From contig NC_022041.1 of the NCBI RefSeq assembly GCF_000444995.1, positions 346,001-410,000 of the forward strand: 64,000 nucleotides of DNA, read 5' to 3'. A model generated the notes under the pieces. The model saw nothing but the letters and a program-made list of their open reading frames with translations. It did no database searches and was not told where the DNA came from. Source of the stretch: Paracoccus aminophilus JCM 7686 (lineage in GTDB: Bacteria > Pseudomonadota > Alphaproteobacteria > Rhodobacterales > Rhodobacteraceae). Position numbers and translations under genes: made by a program. Of this stretch, positions 52,423 through 60,867 are shown one piece after another (positions within the stretch are counted from its first letter, which is position 1; each line of letters starts with the position of its first letter).

Positions 52423-52868
52423 TTGGGAGGTGCTCGGGCGCGGGCGTTGGGCGCCGGTTCGGGCATTGCGCCTGTGGCCCAATTGCACATGCGAGACCTA
52501 CAAAGATGAACACCTCGGGCGCGGGATCGTCTGACGTTCGTGCTGATCTGCCAGAGCGTTCTCCTTGCGCCTGTAGGCCGAGCCGCAGGACGTGCCGCGG
52601 GCGGAAACAGGCTAGCGAGCATTAGGCAAAGGTCGCTCTTTGCTGCCTCGCCACGGTGCCACGACAGGGCGCTTCCATCGCGCCCGAAGGTCAGGGCTGA
52701 GGGGGGGGGCCGCGTCGTCCTGCGGATTCCGCGCGCCACGAGAGGGCAGGACCGGAAACGGGCCTGTGGCGGGCGAAGGGTGGCTCTGCTGCAACCCTTG
52801 GCGGACGCAGGAGAAAACCCTCTCTGTGGCAGCTTGTCGCAGCAGGACTGTGCGGCTAGAGCTTGGCC
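52423..52868. other. 446-bp stretch without a supported gene
   Basis: Frames are open on both strands but have no credible start, ribosome-binding site or recognisable protein. It holds a run of nine G residues (52701-52709) and a small inverted repeat (GCAAAG / CTTTGC near 52627). I checked by eye for RNase P RNA, tmRNA and 6S-type hallmarks and did not find them. The composition is uneven and suggests decayed sequence; it also supplies the promoter of the MATE gene. Confidence 0.6.
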
Positions 52869-54242
52869 ATGTCGTTCAAAAATCTCGCCCCCCACCTCAC
52901 CGCCACCCTCGGGTTGGCGCTGCCCCTGATCGGGTCACATCTGGCGCGTCAGGCCATCGGCGTGACCGATACGGTCATGGTCGGCTGGTATGGGGTCGAT
53001 CCGCTGGCGGCGGTGGTGCTGGCGACCTCGAGCTTCTTCATCCTCTATATGCTGGGCTCGGGCTATGGCATCGGCGTGATGGGGGTGATCGCCACGGCGC
53101 TGGCGCGGGGCGATCGCACCGAGGTCCGGCGCGCGACGCGCATGGCGCTCTGGCTCTCGACGGTTCATGCCGTGCTGGTTCTGCCGCTGATGTGGTGGTC
53201 GGGCGCGATCCTGCTGGCATTGGGCCAAAGGCCCGAGGTCGCGGCCTACGGGCAGGAATATTTGAGGGTGATGTGCTGGGCGATGGCACCAACGCTCTGG
53301 GGGCTGACGCTGAACTCCTTTCTGGCGGCGCTCGGGCGGCCGAATATGGTGCTTTTGGTCACGGTCGCCGGGATCCCGGTGAATATGGCGCTGAATTACG
53401 CGCTGATCTTTGGTCATTATGGGATGCCCGAACTGGGCGTGGCGGGCTCGGCCTTGGCCTCGCTCATCACCAATATCGGCCAGATGGGGCTTCTGATCTA
53501 TTTCGCGACGACCTTGCCCGAGGCGCGGCCCTTCCAGCTCTTCCGTCGTTTCTGGAACCCCGATCCCGAGACCCTGCGCGCGGTCTTTCTGCTGGGCCTG
53601 CCGATCGGGCTGACCATGGTGGCCGAAGTCGGCATGTTCACCGGCACCAATGTGATGATGGGCTGGTTCGGCTCTGATGTGCTCGCGGCGCATGGCATTG
53701 CGCTGCAACTCGGTTCGATCGCCTTCATGATCCCGCTTGGGCTCTCGAATGCCGTGACCATCCGGGTCGGCGGCTTTTACGGCGAGGGCGCGCGAAGCGA
53801 GATCCGGCGCGCGGGCTATGCCGGGATTCTGCTCTCGATCTTTTTCTCGCTGGTCACGATCACGATCTTCCTGACCCTGTCGCGGCAGATCGCCGCGCTT
53901 TATCTCGATGCCAGCGATCCGCGCACACCTGCGATCATCGCTCTGGTGGCGGGGCTGATCATCTATGCGGCGGCCTTCCAGCTGGCTGACGGGATGCAGG
54001 TGATTGCGCTTGGGATGCTGCGCGGCGTGCAGGATACGCGGATTCCCATGGTTTTGGCGATTGTGAGCTATTGGCTGATCGGTCTGCCGAGCGGCTGGTT
54101 CCTGTCGATGCGCGCGGGCTTCGGGCCGCCGGGGCTGTGGCTTGGATTGCTCGCGGGGCTCTCTTGCGCGGCGGTTCTTCTGATGGTGCGCTTCTGGCGG
54201 GGCTTTGCGCGGGGCTGGACCCCGGGCGCGGTCGCGCGCTAG
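52869..54242 (+). CDS. MATE family efflux transporter
   Basis: A 457-residue multidrug and toxin extrusion protein with about twelve helices, exporting cationic compounds in exchange for sodium or protons. The two MATE halves are visible: LALPLIGSHLARQAIGVTDTVMVGWYG with LNSFLAALGRPNMVLLVTVAG, and LGLPIGLTMVAEVGMFTGTNVMMGWFG with ADGMQVIALGMLRGVQDTRIPM. The ATG at 52869 gives the expected N-terminus. A stand-alone Lrp-type ligand-binding gene follows after 33 nt. Confidence 0.95.
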   Translation: MSFKNLAPHLTATLGLALPLIGSHLARQAIGVTDTVMVGWYGVDPLAAVVLATSSFFILYMLGSGYGIGVMGVIATALARGDRTEVRRATRMALWLSTVHAVLVLPLMWWSGAILLALGQRPEVAAYGQEYLRVMCWAMAPTLWGLTLNSFLAALGRPNMVLLVTVAGIPVNMALNYALIFGHYGMPELGVAGSALASLITNIGQMGLLIYFATTLPEARPFQLFRRFWNPDPETLRAVFLLGLPIGLTMVAEVGMFTGTNVMMGWFGSDVLAAHGIALQLGSIAFMIPLGLSNAVTIRVGGFYGEGARSEIRRAGYAGILLSIFFSLVTITIFLTLSRQIAALYLDASDPRTPAIIALVAGLIIYAAAFQLADGMQVIALGMLRGVQDTRIPMVLAIVSYWLIGLPSGWFLSMRAGFGPPGLWLGLLAGLSCAAVLLMVRFWRGFARGWTPGAVAR

Positions 54243-54275
54243 GTTGGCGCGAGATTTCACTGAAAGGACCGCGCG

Positions 54276-54512
54276 ATGCGTCCCGTCTTTGTTCAATTCC
54301 GCTGCACCCCCGGCAAGACCTATGAGGTCGCCGATGCGATCTATGAGCGCGAGGTGGTGAGCGAGCTTTACTCGACCTCGGGTGAATATGACCTGATGGC
54401 CAAGGTCTATATTCCCGAGGATCAGGATGTCGGGCGCTATCTGTCGGAGCAGCTTTTCGACATTCCGGGCATCAACCGGACGCTGACGACGATGACCTTC
54501 AAGGCCTTCTGA
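54276..54512 (+). CDS. Stand-alone Lrp/AsnC ligand-binding (RAM) domain protein
   Basis: A 78-residue protein consisting only of the AsnC-type regulation of amino-acid metabolism domain: MRPVFVQFRCTPGKTYEVAD, then SGEYDLMAKVYIPED and LFDIPGINRTLTTMTF. The DNA-binding half of full Lrp proteins is absent. Such single-domain proteins can bind amino acids or join full-length Lrp oligomers. GAAAGGA precedes the ATG. It lies between the MATE gene and the cyd cluster; coupling with MATE is more likely given the 33-nt gap. Confidence 0.88.
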   Translation: MRPVFVQFRCTPGKTYEVADAIYEREVVSELYSTSGEYDLMAKVYIPEDQDVGRYLSEQLFDIPGINRTLTTMTFKAF

Positions 54513-54560
54513 AGAGGCGGGAGGGGGCGCTGCCCCCGCCGCGCAAGGCGCGGCTCCCCC

Positions 54561-54583
54561 GGGATATTTCGGCATGAAAGACA
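54561..54583 (+). repeat. Dispersed GATATTT element before cydD
   Basis: GGGATATTTCGGCATGAAAG is followed by ACA and shares GGGATATTT and CATGAAAGAC with 17938-17961. It is preceded by a GC-rich hairpin (GGGGGCGCTGCCCCC near 54523-54539). Confidence 0.75.
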
Positions 54584-54641
54584 CGACCGTGCCGGGAGCC
54601 GTGGGGCGCTCGCGTGATCCTTTGACGGATGGGGGCCGGAG

Positions 54642-56285
54642 TTGGGGGCAAAAGTCAGGGCAGGGGGCAGGACAAGCGCCGCTTTGGCGCTGATCGGGCC
54701 GGAGCTGCCGGCCTTGCGGCGCGCGGCTTGGCTGTCGGTTCTGGCCGGTCTTTTGTGGCTGGGGCTTGCGGCTTTGATTGCGGCGGCCTTGGCCGGGTTG
54801 ATCGCGGGGCGGGCGCCTGATTTTTGGCTGGTGGTGGCGGTTCTGGCTGTCGCGGGGCTGCGGGCCGGGCTGTTTCAGATCGCGGATGGGCTGGCGCAGC
54901 GCGCGGCCTTGGCGGCCTTGGGGCGGCTCCGCGCGGCGCGGCTGATGCGCGAGAGCCTGCGCGCGGCGCCCATGGCCGCCGGAGAGGTCGCCTCCTTCGC
55001 CGGGGATCAGCTGGAGCTGCTGCGGCCCTTTGCGGCGCGTTATTTTTCGGCGCGGGCGCGGGCGGTGGTTCAGCCTTTGGTCATTTTGGCGGTGAGTTTC
55101 TGGATCTCTTGGGCGGCGGGTCTGATCCTGCTGATCACCGGGCCGTTGATCCCGGTCTTCATGGCGCTGATCGGGCAGGCGGCGGAACGGGCGAGCCGGG
55201 CGCAGCTGGCGCGCATGGGCTCGCTTGGCGGCGAGCTGGCCGAGCGGATCGCGGCTTTGCCCGATCTGCGCTTGCTCGGCGCACGCGGCGCGGTGATAGC
55301 GGATTTCGAGGCGGCGGCCGGGGATCTGCGGGCGCGGACCATGCGGGTTCTGGGGATCGCCTTTCTGTCCTCGACCGTGCTCGAGCTTTTCGCGGCGATT
55401 GGCGTCGCGATGATGGCGATTTTCTGCGGCTTCTCGCTGCTTGGGCAGATCGGTTTCGGCGTCTGGGGCGCGGCTTTGACCCCGGCGCAGGGGGTGTTCC
55501 TGCTGCTGATCGCGCCCGAGTTTTTCCAGCCTTTGCGCGATCTTGCTGCGGATTGGCATGACCGCGCCGCCGCGGAGGCCGTGGCGGCAGAGGCCGCGGC
55601 GCGGGACGATGCTGAGGGGGCAGGCGAGGTCATGGCGGGCGCGGGCGCGCGGGCCTTGCCCTTGGCGGGCGCGATCGCCTGTGACGGTGTCACCCGCCAT
55701 GGCATCCGCTATCCCGATTTGCGGTTTGCGCCCGGTGAGGCTCTGGCTTTGGTCGGGCCGAGCGGGGCGGGCAAGACGACTTTGCTGCGGCTTCTCGCCG
55801 GGCTGGAGATGCCGGATCGCGGCGAGATCCGGGTCGGGGGCGCGCTGCTTGGCCCGGATCTCGCGGACCGTTGGCGCGCGGGGCTGGGCTGGATGCCGCA
55901 ATCGGTGCATTTTCTTGACGCAACGCTTCGCGACAATCTGGCGATGGGGCGGGCGGGCGATGCGGGTCTCGCTTTGCGGCTTGCGGCAGCCGAGGAGATC
56001 GTCGCGGCGTTGCCCGGCGGGCTTGGCCAGAGGTTGGGCGAGACCGGGGCCGGGGTCTCGGGGGGCGAGGCGCGGCGGCTGACGCTTGCGCGCGCGCTTT
56101 ACGGGGCGCCGGGGCTGATCCTGGCCGACGAGCCGACCGCTGATCTTGACGCCGAGACGGCGGCTTTGGTGCGCGCGGGCTTGCTCGCCGCCCATCGCGC
56201 GGGGGCGGGGCTGATCGTTGCAACCCATGACCCGGAGCTTGCCGCGCTGATGCCGCGCGTGATCCGCATCGGTGCTGCGATATGA
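54642..56285 (+). CDS. cydD: CydD, thiol reductant ABC exporter subunit
   Basis: CydD (about 547 aa) forms with CydC an inner-membrane ABC transporter that exports cysteine or glutathione and is needed to assemble cytochrome bd. A six-helix membrane domain (residues ~25-290) precedes an ATPase domain with Walker A GPSGAGKTTLLRLLAG, signature VSGGEARRLTLARAL, Walker B LILADEPTADLD and the H-loop in VATHDPE. The start at TTG 54642 has a poor ribosome-binding site and may be wrong by up to ~25 codons. Its stop overlaps the cydC start (ATGA). Confidence 0.9.
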   Translation: MGAKVRAGGRTSAALALIGPELPALRRAAWLSVLAGLLWLGLAALIAAALAGLIAGRAPDFWLVVAVLAVAGLRAGLFQIADGLAQRAALAALGRLRAARLMRESLRAAPMAAGEVASFAGDQLELLRPFAARYFSARARAVVQPLVILAVSFWISWAAGLILLITGPLIPVFMALIGQAAERASRAQLARMGSLGGELAERIAALPDLRLLGARGAVIADFEAAAGDLRARTMRVLGIAFLSSTVLELFAAIGVAMMAIFCGFSLLGQIGFGVWGAALTPAQGVFLLLIAPEFFQPLRDLAADWHDRAAAEAVAAEAAARDDAEGAGEVMAGAGARALPLAGAIACDGVTRHGIRYPDLRFAPGEALALVGPSGAGKTTLLRLLAGLEMPDRGEIRVGGALLGPDLADRWRAGLGWMPQSVHFLDATLRDNLAMGRAGDAGLALRLAAAEEIVAALPGGLGQRLGETGAGVSGGEARRLTLARALYGAPGLILADEPTADLDAETAALVRAGLLAAHRAGAGLIVATHDPELAALMPRVIRIGAAI

Positions 56286-57874
56286 GCGCCCTGCGGCAGA
56301 TCTGGCGCATCATGGCCGGGCGGCCGCGCCGGCGTGTCATGGGCTGGGCTTTGCTGCTGGCCGCGCTGGTGCTTTTGGGCGGGGCGGGGCTTTTGGCTTT
56401 GTCGGGCTGGTTCATCACGGCGGCGGCGGTCGCGGGTGCGGCCGGGGTCGGCGCGACCTTCGATGTCTTCCGCCCCGCCGCTGCCGTGCGCGGGCTTGCG
56501 GTCTTTCGCACGGCGGCGCGCTATGGCGAGCGCTGGTTCGGCCATGACGCGACGCTTCGCGGCGTTGTCGCGCTGCGCAGTGCGGTGCTGACCGGGCTGT
56601 CGCAGCTGGGCTGGCGCGAGATGGCGCGGCTGCGGCGCGGTCCGGCGCTGGCGCGGGTGATCGCCGATACCGATGTGCTCGATGGTTTGCCGCTGCGGCT
56701 GGTCCTGCCCTTCTGCGGCGCGGTCGTGACCTTTGGCGCGGCTTTCGCGCTGCTTTGGGCGCTGACCGGCTGGGTCTTTGCGCTGTGGATCGTCGGGGCG
56801 CATGTGCTCGGCGCGGGCGCAGCGGCGCTGTGGGGCCTGCCGCGCGCGGCGGCGCTGGCACCCGGGCAACTGGCCGCGAGCGAGGCGTTTCGCACGCGCA
56901 CGCTCGATCTGGTGGCCGCGCGCGATGTGCTGGCGGTGCATGGGCTTTTGCCCGAGACCCGCGCAGCGGCGCTGGCCGCCGAGGCCGAGGCGCGGGCCCT
57001 GACAGCGGCGCTCGACCGGATTGAGCGCGGCGTCGGGCTGGCGCTTGAGGTGACGCGGGGCGTCGCTGTCGCGGGCGCGCTGGCGCTTGGCGGGATCGCG
57101 GTCGAGGCGGGTCATTTCAGCCCCGGGCTTGCGGCGATGGGGGTGTTTCTGGCGCTGGCTTTGGGCGAGGTCAGCGCGCCTTTGCGCCGCGCCACCGCCG
57201 ATTTTGGCCGGATCCGCGATGCGGCGGGCCGGGTGGCGCCGGTGCTCTCTGTGCAGGCCAGTGATCCCGAACCCATAGCCGATCCCGGAACTGCCTTGCC
57301 GCTGAAGCTTGGGGCGCTGTCGCTGGGGCCGGGGCAGATGCTCGCGCTGCTTGGGCCAAGCGGGGTCGGAAAGTCGACGCTGCTCGCCCGGATCGCGGGG
57401 GTGCTTCCGCCGAAGACCGCGGACGAGATCCGGTTGGGCGGCGTCTGCGTCGCCGATTGGTCCGAGACCGCCTTGCGCCGCGAGCTGGTGTTGGTGCCGC
57501 AGCGTCCGGCGCTGATCGCGGGCAGCCTGCGCGACAATCTGAGGCTGGCCGCGCCCGAGGCTTCCGACGCCGAGCTTGCGCAGGCCATGGCGGTGGTCTG
57601 CCTCGACGGGCTGCGCGAGGGGCTCGATCTGCGGCTCGGTGACGGTGGTGCCGGACTGTCGGGCGGAGAGCGCCGCCGTCTGGCCCTCGCCCGCGCGATC
57701 TTGCGCCGGCCCGCGCTCTTGCTGCTCGACGAGCCGACCGAGGGGCTCGACCCCGAGACCGCGCATCTGGTCCTGCGCAATCTGCGCGACGCTCTGCCGC
57801 AGAGTGCGATTGTCACGGCGACGCATCGCCGCGGAGAAACTTTACGCGCTGATTTCGTGATGGAATTGCGCTAG
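56282..57874 (+). CDS. cydC: CydC, thiol reductant ABC exporter subunit
   Basis: CydC (530 aa) is the partner of CydD. It has an N-terminal membrane domain beginning IWRIMAGRPRRRVMGWALLL and an ATPase domain with GPSGVGKSTLLARIAG, LSGGERRRLALARAI, LLLLDEPTEGLDPE and TATHRRGE. The ABC motifs are complete, so both subunits look catalytically competent. It overlaps cydD by 4 nt and is followed after 50 nt by cydA, giving one assembly-plus-oxidase unit. Confidence 0.93.
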   Translation: MSALRQIWRIMAGRPRRRVMGWALLLAALVLLGGAGLLALSGWFITAAAVAGAAGVGATFDVFRPAAAVRGLAVFRTAARYGERWFGHDATLRGVVALRSAVLTGLSQLGWREMARLRRGPALARVIADTDVLDGLPLRLVLPFCGAVVTFGAAFALLWALTGWVFALWIVGAHVLGAGAAALWGLPRAAALAPGQLAASEAFRTRTLDLVAARDVLAVHGLLPETRAAALAAEAEARALTAALDRIERGVGLALEVTRGVAVAGALALGGIAVEAGHFSPGLAAMGVFLALALGEVSAPLRRATADFGRIRDAAGRVAPVLSVQASDPEPIADPGTALPLKLGALSLGPGQMLALLGPSGVGKSTLLARIAGVLPPKTADEIRLGGVCVADWSETALRRELVLVPQRPALIAGSLRDNLRLAAPEASDAELAQAMAVVCLDGLREGLDLRLGDGGAGLSGGERRRLALARAILRRPALLLLDEPTEGLDPETAHLVLRNLRDALPQSAIVTATHRRGETLRADFVMELR

Positions 57875-57924
57875 AGTGGCCGGGAACTGACCCTGCACTG
57901 ACCCTGCGTTGACAGGAGGCCTTT

Positions 57925-59523
57925 ATGGAATTCGGCATTGTCGAGTTGTCGCGCCTGCAGTTTGCAGCCACCGCGCTTTTTCACTTTCTTTTCGTTCCCC
58001 TGACCATCGGTCTTTCGGTCATCATCGCGATCATGGAGACCGTCTATGTGATGACGGATCGCCCGATCTGGCGGCAGATGACCAAATTCTGGGGCTCGCT
58101 CTTCGGCATCAACTTCGCCCTTGGCGTCGCCACCGGAATCACGATGGAGTTCCAGTTCGGCATGAACTGGGCCTATTACTCGCATTACGTCGGCGATATT
58201 TTCGGCGCGCCTCTCGCGATGGAGGGCATGATGGCCTTCTTCATGGAGGCGACTTTCGTCGGGCTGTGGTTCTTTGGCTGGGAGCGGCTTTCGGCGCGCG
58301 CCCATCTGATCGTGGCGTGGCTGGTGGCGATCGCGACCAATTTCTCGGCTTTGTGGATCCTGATCGCGAATGGCTGGATGCAATATCCGGTCGGCGCCGA
58401 GTTCAACCCGCTGACCATGCGCATGGAGCTGGTGAGCTTTGCCGAGGTCATGTTCAACCCGGTCGCGCAGGCGAAGTTCGTCCATACTGCCTCGGCGGGC
58501 TATGTCGTGGCCTCGGTCTTCGTGCTGGGGGTCTCGTGCTGGTATCTGCTCAAGGATCGCCATGTCGAACTGGCACGGCGCTCGATTGCGGTCGCTTCGG
58601 CCTTCGGGCTGGCCTCGGCCTTGTCGGTGGTCGTGCTGGGTGACGAATCGGGCTATGACGCCGGGCAGAACCAGAAGATGAAAATGGCCGCGATCGAGGC
58701 CATGTGGAAAACCGAGCCCGCGCCCGCCAGTTTCACGCTCTTCGGTCTGCCAGACCGCGAGGCGCGCGAGACCCATTATGCCATCCATATCCCCTATGTC
58801 ATGGGGCTGATCGGCACGCGCTCGCTCGACAAGGAAATCCCGGGCTTTGACGAGCTGGAAAAGGATTCCGAAGCGCGCATCCGCAACGGGCTGGTGGCCT
58901 ATGACCTGCTGACGAAGATTCAGGACAGCAAGGCGGGCGAGGCCGATCCCGCGAGGATCGCGGCCTTCCACCAGCACAGCGCCGATCTGGGCTATGCGTT
59001 GCTGCTCAAACGCTATGTCGAGGACCCGCGTCAGGCGAGCGAGGCGCAGATCCTGCAAGCGGCCAATGACACGATCCCGACGGTCTGGCCGGTCTTCTGG
59101 GCCTTCCGCATCATGGTCGGGCTGGGCATGGCCTTCATCCTGACCATGGCCTTCTTCTTCTGGCGCGCCTCGTTCCGCCAGATGGATTTCCCGCGCTGGT
59201 CCTTGTGGCTGGGGGTGGTGATCATCCCCGCTCCGTGGATCGCGGCGGAAATGGGCTGGATCGTTGCCGAATACGGGCGCCAGCCCTGGACGGTGGCGGG
59301 AGTTTTGCCAACCGCGCTGTCGGTCAGCCAGCTTGGCTTTGGCGAGGTCGCGCTGACGCTTGCGGGCTTCTGCCTCTTTTACGCGACGCTTTTCGTCATC
59401 GAGATCCGGCTGATGGCCAAATATATCCGCAAGGGCCCGCAGGACGATCTGGCGCTGACCGAAGCCTGGATGGCCGAGCATCGCGCGCATCTTTCGGCCT
59501 CTGCTCCGACGGGGAGAATGTGA
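57925..59523 (+). CDS. cydA: Cytochrome bd ubiquinol oxidase subunit I
   Basis: CydA (532 aa) carries all haems and the quinol site of cytochrome bd, a high-affinity terminal oxidase. Haem ligands map to His20 (ALFHFLFVPLTIG), His187 (KFVHTASAGYVVAS) and Met397 (AFRIMVGLGMAF), matching E. coli His19, His186 and Met393. The signature GWIVAEYGRQPW lies near residue 445. A strong GACAGGAGG site precedes the ATG. cydB starts one nucleotide after its stop. Confidence 0.97.
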   Translation: MEFGIVELSRLQFAATALFHFLFVPLTIGLSVIIAIMETVYVMTDRPIWRQMTKFWGSLFGINFALGVATGITMEFQFGMNWAYYSHYVGDIFGAPLAMEGMMAFFMEATFVGLWFFGWERLSARAHLIVAWLVAIATNFSALWILIANGWMQYPVGAEFNPLTMRMELVSFAEVMFNPVAQAKFVHTASAGYVVASVFVLGVSCWYLLKDRHVELARRSIAVASAFGLASALSVVVLGDESGYDAGQNQKMKMAAIEAMWKTEPAPASFTLFGLPDREARETHYAIHIPYVMGLIGTRSLDKEIPGFDELEKDSEARIRNGLVAYDLLTKIQDSKAGEADPARIAAFHQHSADLGYALLLKRYVEDPRQASEAQILQAANDTIPTVWPVFWAFRIMVGLGMAFILTMAFFFWRASFRQMDFPRWSLWLGVVIIPAPWIAAEMGWIVAEYGRQPWTVAGVLPTALSVSQLGFGEVALTLAGFCLFYATLFVIEIRLMAKYIRKGPQDDLALTEAWMAEHRAHLSASAPTGRM

Positions 59524-59524
59524 C

Positions 59525-60688
59525 ATGATCCTGCACGATCTCATCTCGCTCGAACTGCTGCGGGTGATCTGGTGGGGGCTGATGGGCTTTTTGCTGATCG
59601 CCTTCGCCGCAACCGATGGCTTTGACATGGGCACGGCCGCGCTGCTGCCCTTCGTCGCGAAAACCGATCTGGAACGGCGCGTCGTCATCAACACCGTCGG
59701 TCCGGTCTGGGAGGGCAATCAGGTCTGGTTCATCCTGGGCGGCGCGCTGATCTTTGCCGCTTGGCCCGCGCTTTATGCGATCAGCTTCTCGATGTTCTAT
59801 TTCGCGATGTTTCTGGTGCTGGCGGCGCTGATCCTGCGACCTGTCGCCTTCAAATACCGCAGCAAACGCGAGGATCCACGCTGGCGCGCGCGCTGGGACT
59901 GGGCGCTCTTCATCGGCGGAGCCGCGCCCGCGCTGCTCTTTGGCGTCGCGGTTGGGAATGTGCTTCTGGGCGTGCCCTTCCATCTGACGCCCGATCTGAT
60001 GGCGGTGCCCGATGTCGGAGCGCTGATGCGCTTTGTCGGGCTTTTGCATCCTTTCGCGCTGCTCTGCGGGCTGGTGTCGCTTGCGATGCTGGTCATGCAT
60101 GGCGCGGGCTGGATCGTGCTCAAGACCGAGGGCGCGGTTCAGGCACGCGCGCGCCGCTTTGGCGAGCGGGCCGCGCTCATCGCCGTCGCGGGCTATCTGC
60201 TTGCAGGGCTTTGGATGTGGCTGGGCGTGACCGGCTATCACTATGCCGTGCCGCCGCCCCATGACGCGCCCTCGAACCCGCTGCTCTATCCGGTTGTGCG
60301 CGCGGGTTCCTGGCTTCACGCCTATGCCGAGCGGCCCTGGATCTGGATCGCGCCGGTGCTTGGCGTTTTGGGCGCGCTGATCTCTTGGGCCGCACTGCGG
60401 GCGGGGCGCGAGCTGTTGCCGATGGTCGGCTCGAAGCTTTCGATCTTCGGGGTGATCTCTTCGGTCGGGCTGGTGATGTTTCCTGTCATCCTGCCGTCCT
60501 CGACCGATCCGAAAAGCTCGCTCACGGTCTGGAACGCGTCGGGCTCGCATCTGTCGCTGTTCGTCATGCTGGTCGCGGCCTGTATCTTCCTGCCGCTGAT
60601 CATCCTCTACACCGCTTGGGTCTACCGGGTGCTTTGGGGCAAGGTCACGCCCGAGGCGGTCGCGGACCCGAAAACCCATTCCTACTAG
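59525..60688 (+). CDS. cydB: Cytochrome bd ubiquinol oxidase subunit II
   Basis: CydB (387 aa) is the structural partner of CydA, with about eight or nine helices and no haem. The N-terminus LLRVIWWGLMGFLLIAFAATDGFDMGTAALLPF and the following NTVGPVWEGNQVWFILGGALIFAAWP are diagnostic. It starts 1 nt after the cydA stop (TGACATG), so translation is coupled. A cydX-type small gene follows after 9 nt. Confidence 0.97.
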   Translation: MILHDLISLELLRVIWWGLMGFLLIAFAATDGFDMGTAALLPFVAKTDLERRVVINTVGPVWEGNQVWFILGGALIFAAWPALYAISFSMFYFAMFLVLAALILRPVAFKYRSKREDPRWRARWDWALFIGGAAPALLFGVAVGNVLLGVPFHLTPDLMAVPDVGALMRFVGLLHPFALLCGLVSLAMLVMHGAGWIVLKTEGAVQARARRFGERAALIAVAGYLLAGLWMWLGVTGYHYAVPPPHDAPSNPLLYPVVRAGSWLHAYAERPWIWIAPVLGVLGALISWAALRAGRELLPMVGSKLSIFGVISSVGLVMFPVILPSSTDPKSSLTVWNASGSHLSLFVMLVAACIFLPLIILYTAWVYRVLWGKVTPEAVADPKTHSY

Positions 60689-60697
60689 GAGACGCTC

Positions 60698-60826
60698 ATG
60701 TGGTATTTCGCCTGGCTTCTCGGCCTGCCGCTCGCGGCGGCTTTCGCGGTCATCAATGCCATGTGGCTTGAGCTGCAAGAAGACCGCCGCCTGATCGCCA
60801 AGCGCCCGGGCCGCGCGCCGCGCTGA
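60698..60826 (+). CDS. cydX: CydX, small accessory subunit of cytochrome bd
   Basis: A 42-residue single-helix protein, MWYFAWLLGLPLAAAFAVIN followed by AMWLELQEDRR and a basic tail. The N-terminal MWYFAWxLG and the Trp/Glu-rich end of the helix are the CydX (YbgT) signature; CydX stabilises the haems of the CydAB oxidase. AGGAGA lies 7 nt before the ATG and the start is 9 nt after cydB. At 129 bp it is below common gene-length cutoffs and easily missed. Confidence 0.93.
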   Translation: MWYFAWLLGLPLAAAFAVINAMWLELQEDRRLIAKRPGRAPR

Positions 60827-60867
60827 AAGACTTGCGCGGGGCAGGGCTTTGGGACAAGTCTGCGGGC

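Noticed and set aside
52423..52868. Possible RNase P RNA, tmRNA or 6S RNA in the largest gene-free gap
   Set aside because: The conserved core sequences of these RNAs were not found on either strand by eye, though a covariance search was not possible.
52935..56228. A 1097-codon minus-strand frame opposite the MATE and cydD genes
   Set aside because: Very high Arg, Gln and Pro content, no domain, and two well-supported genes on the other strand.
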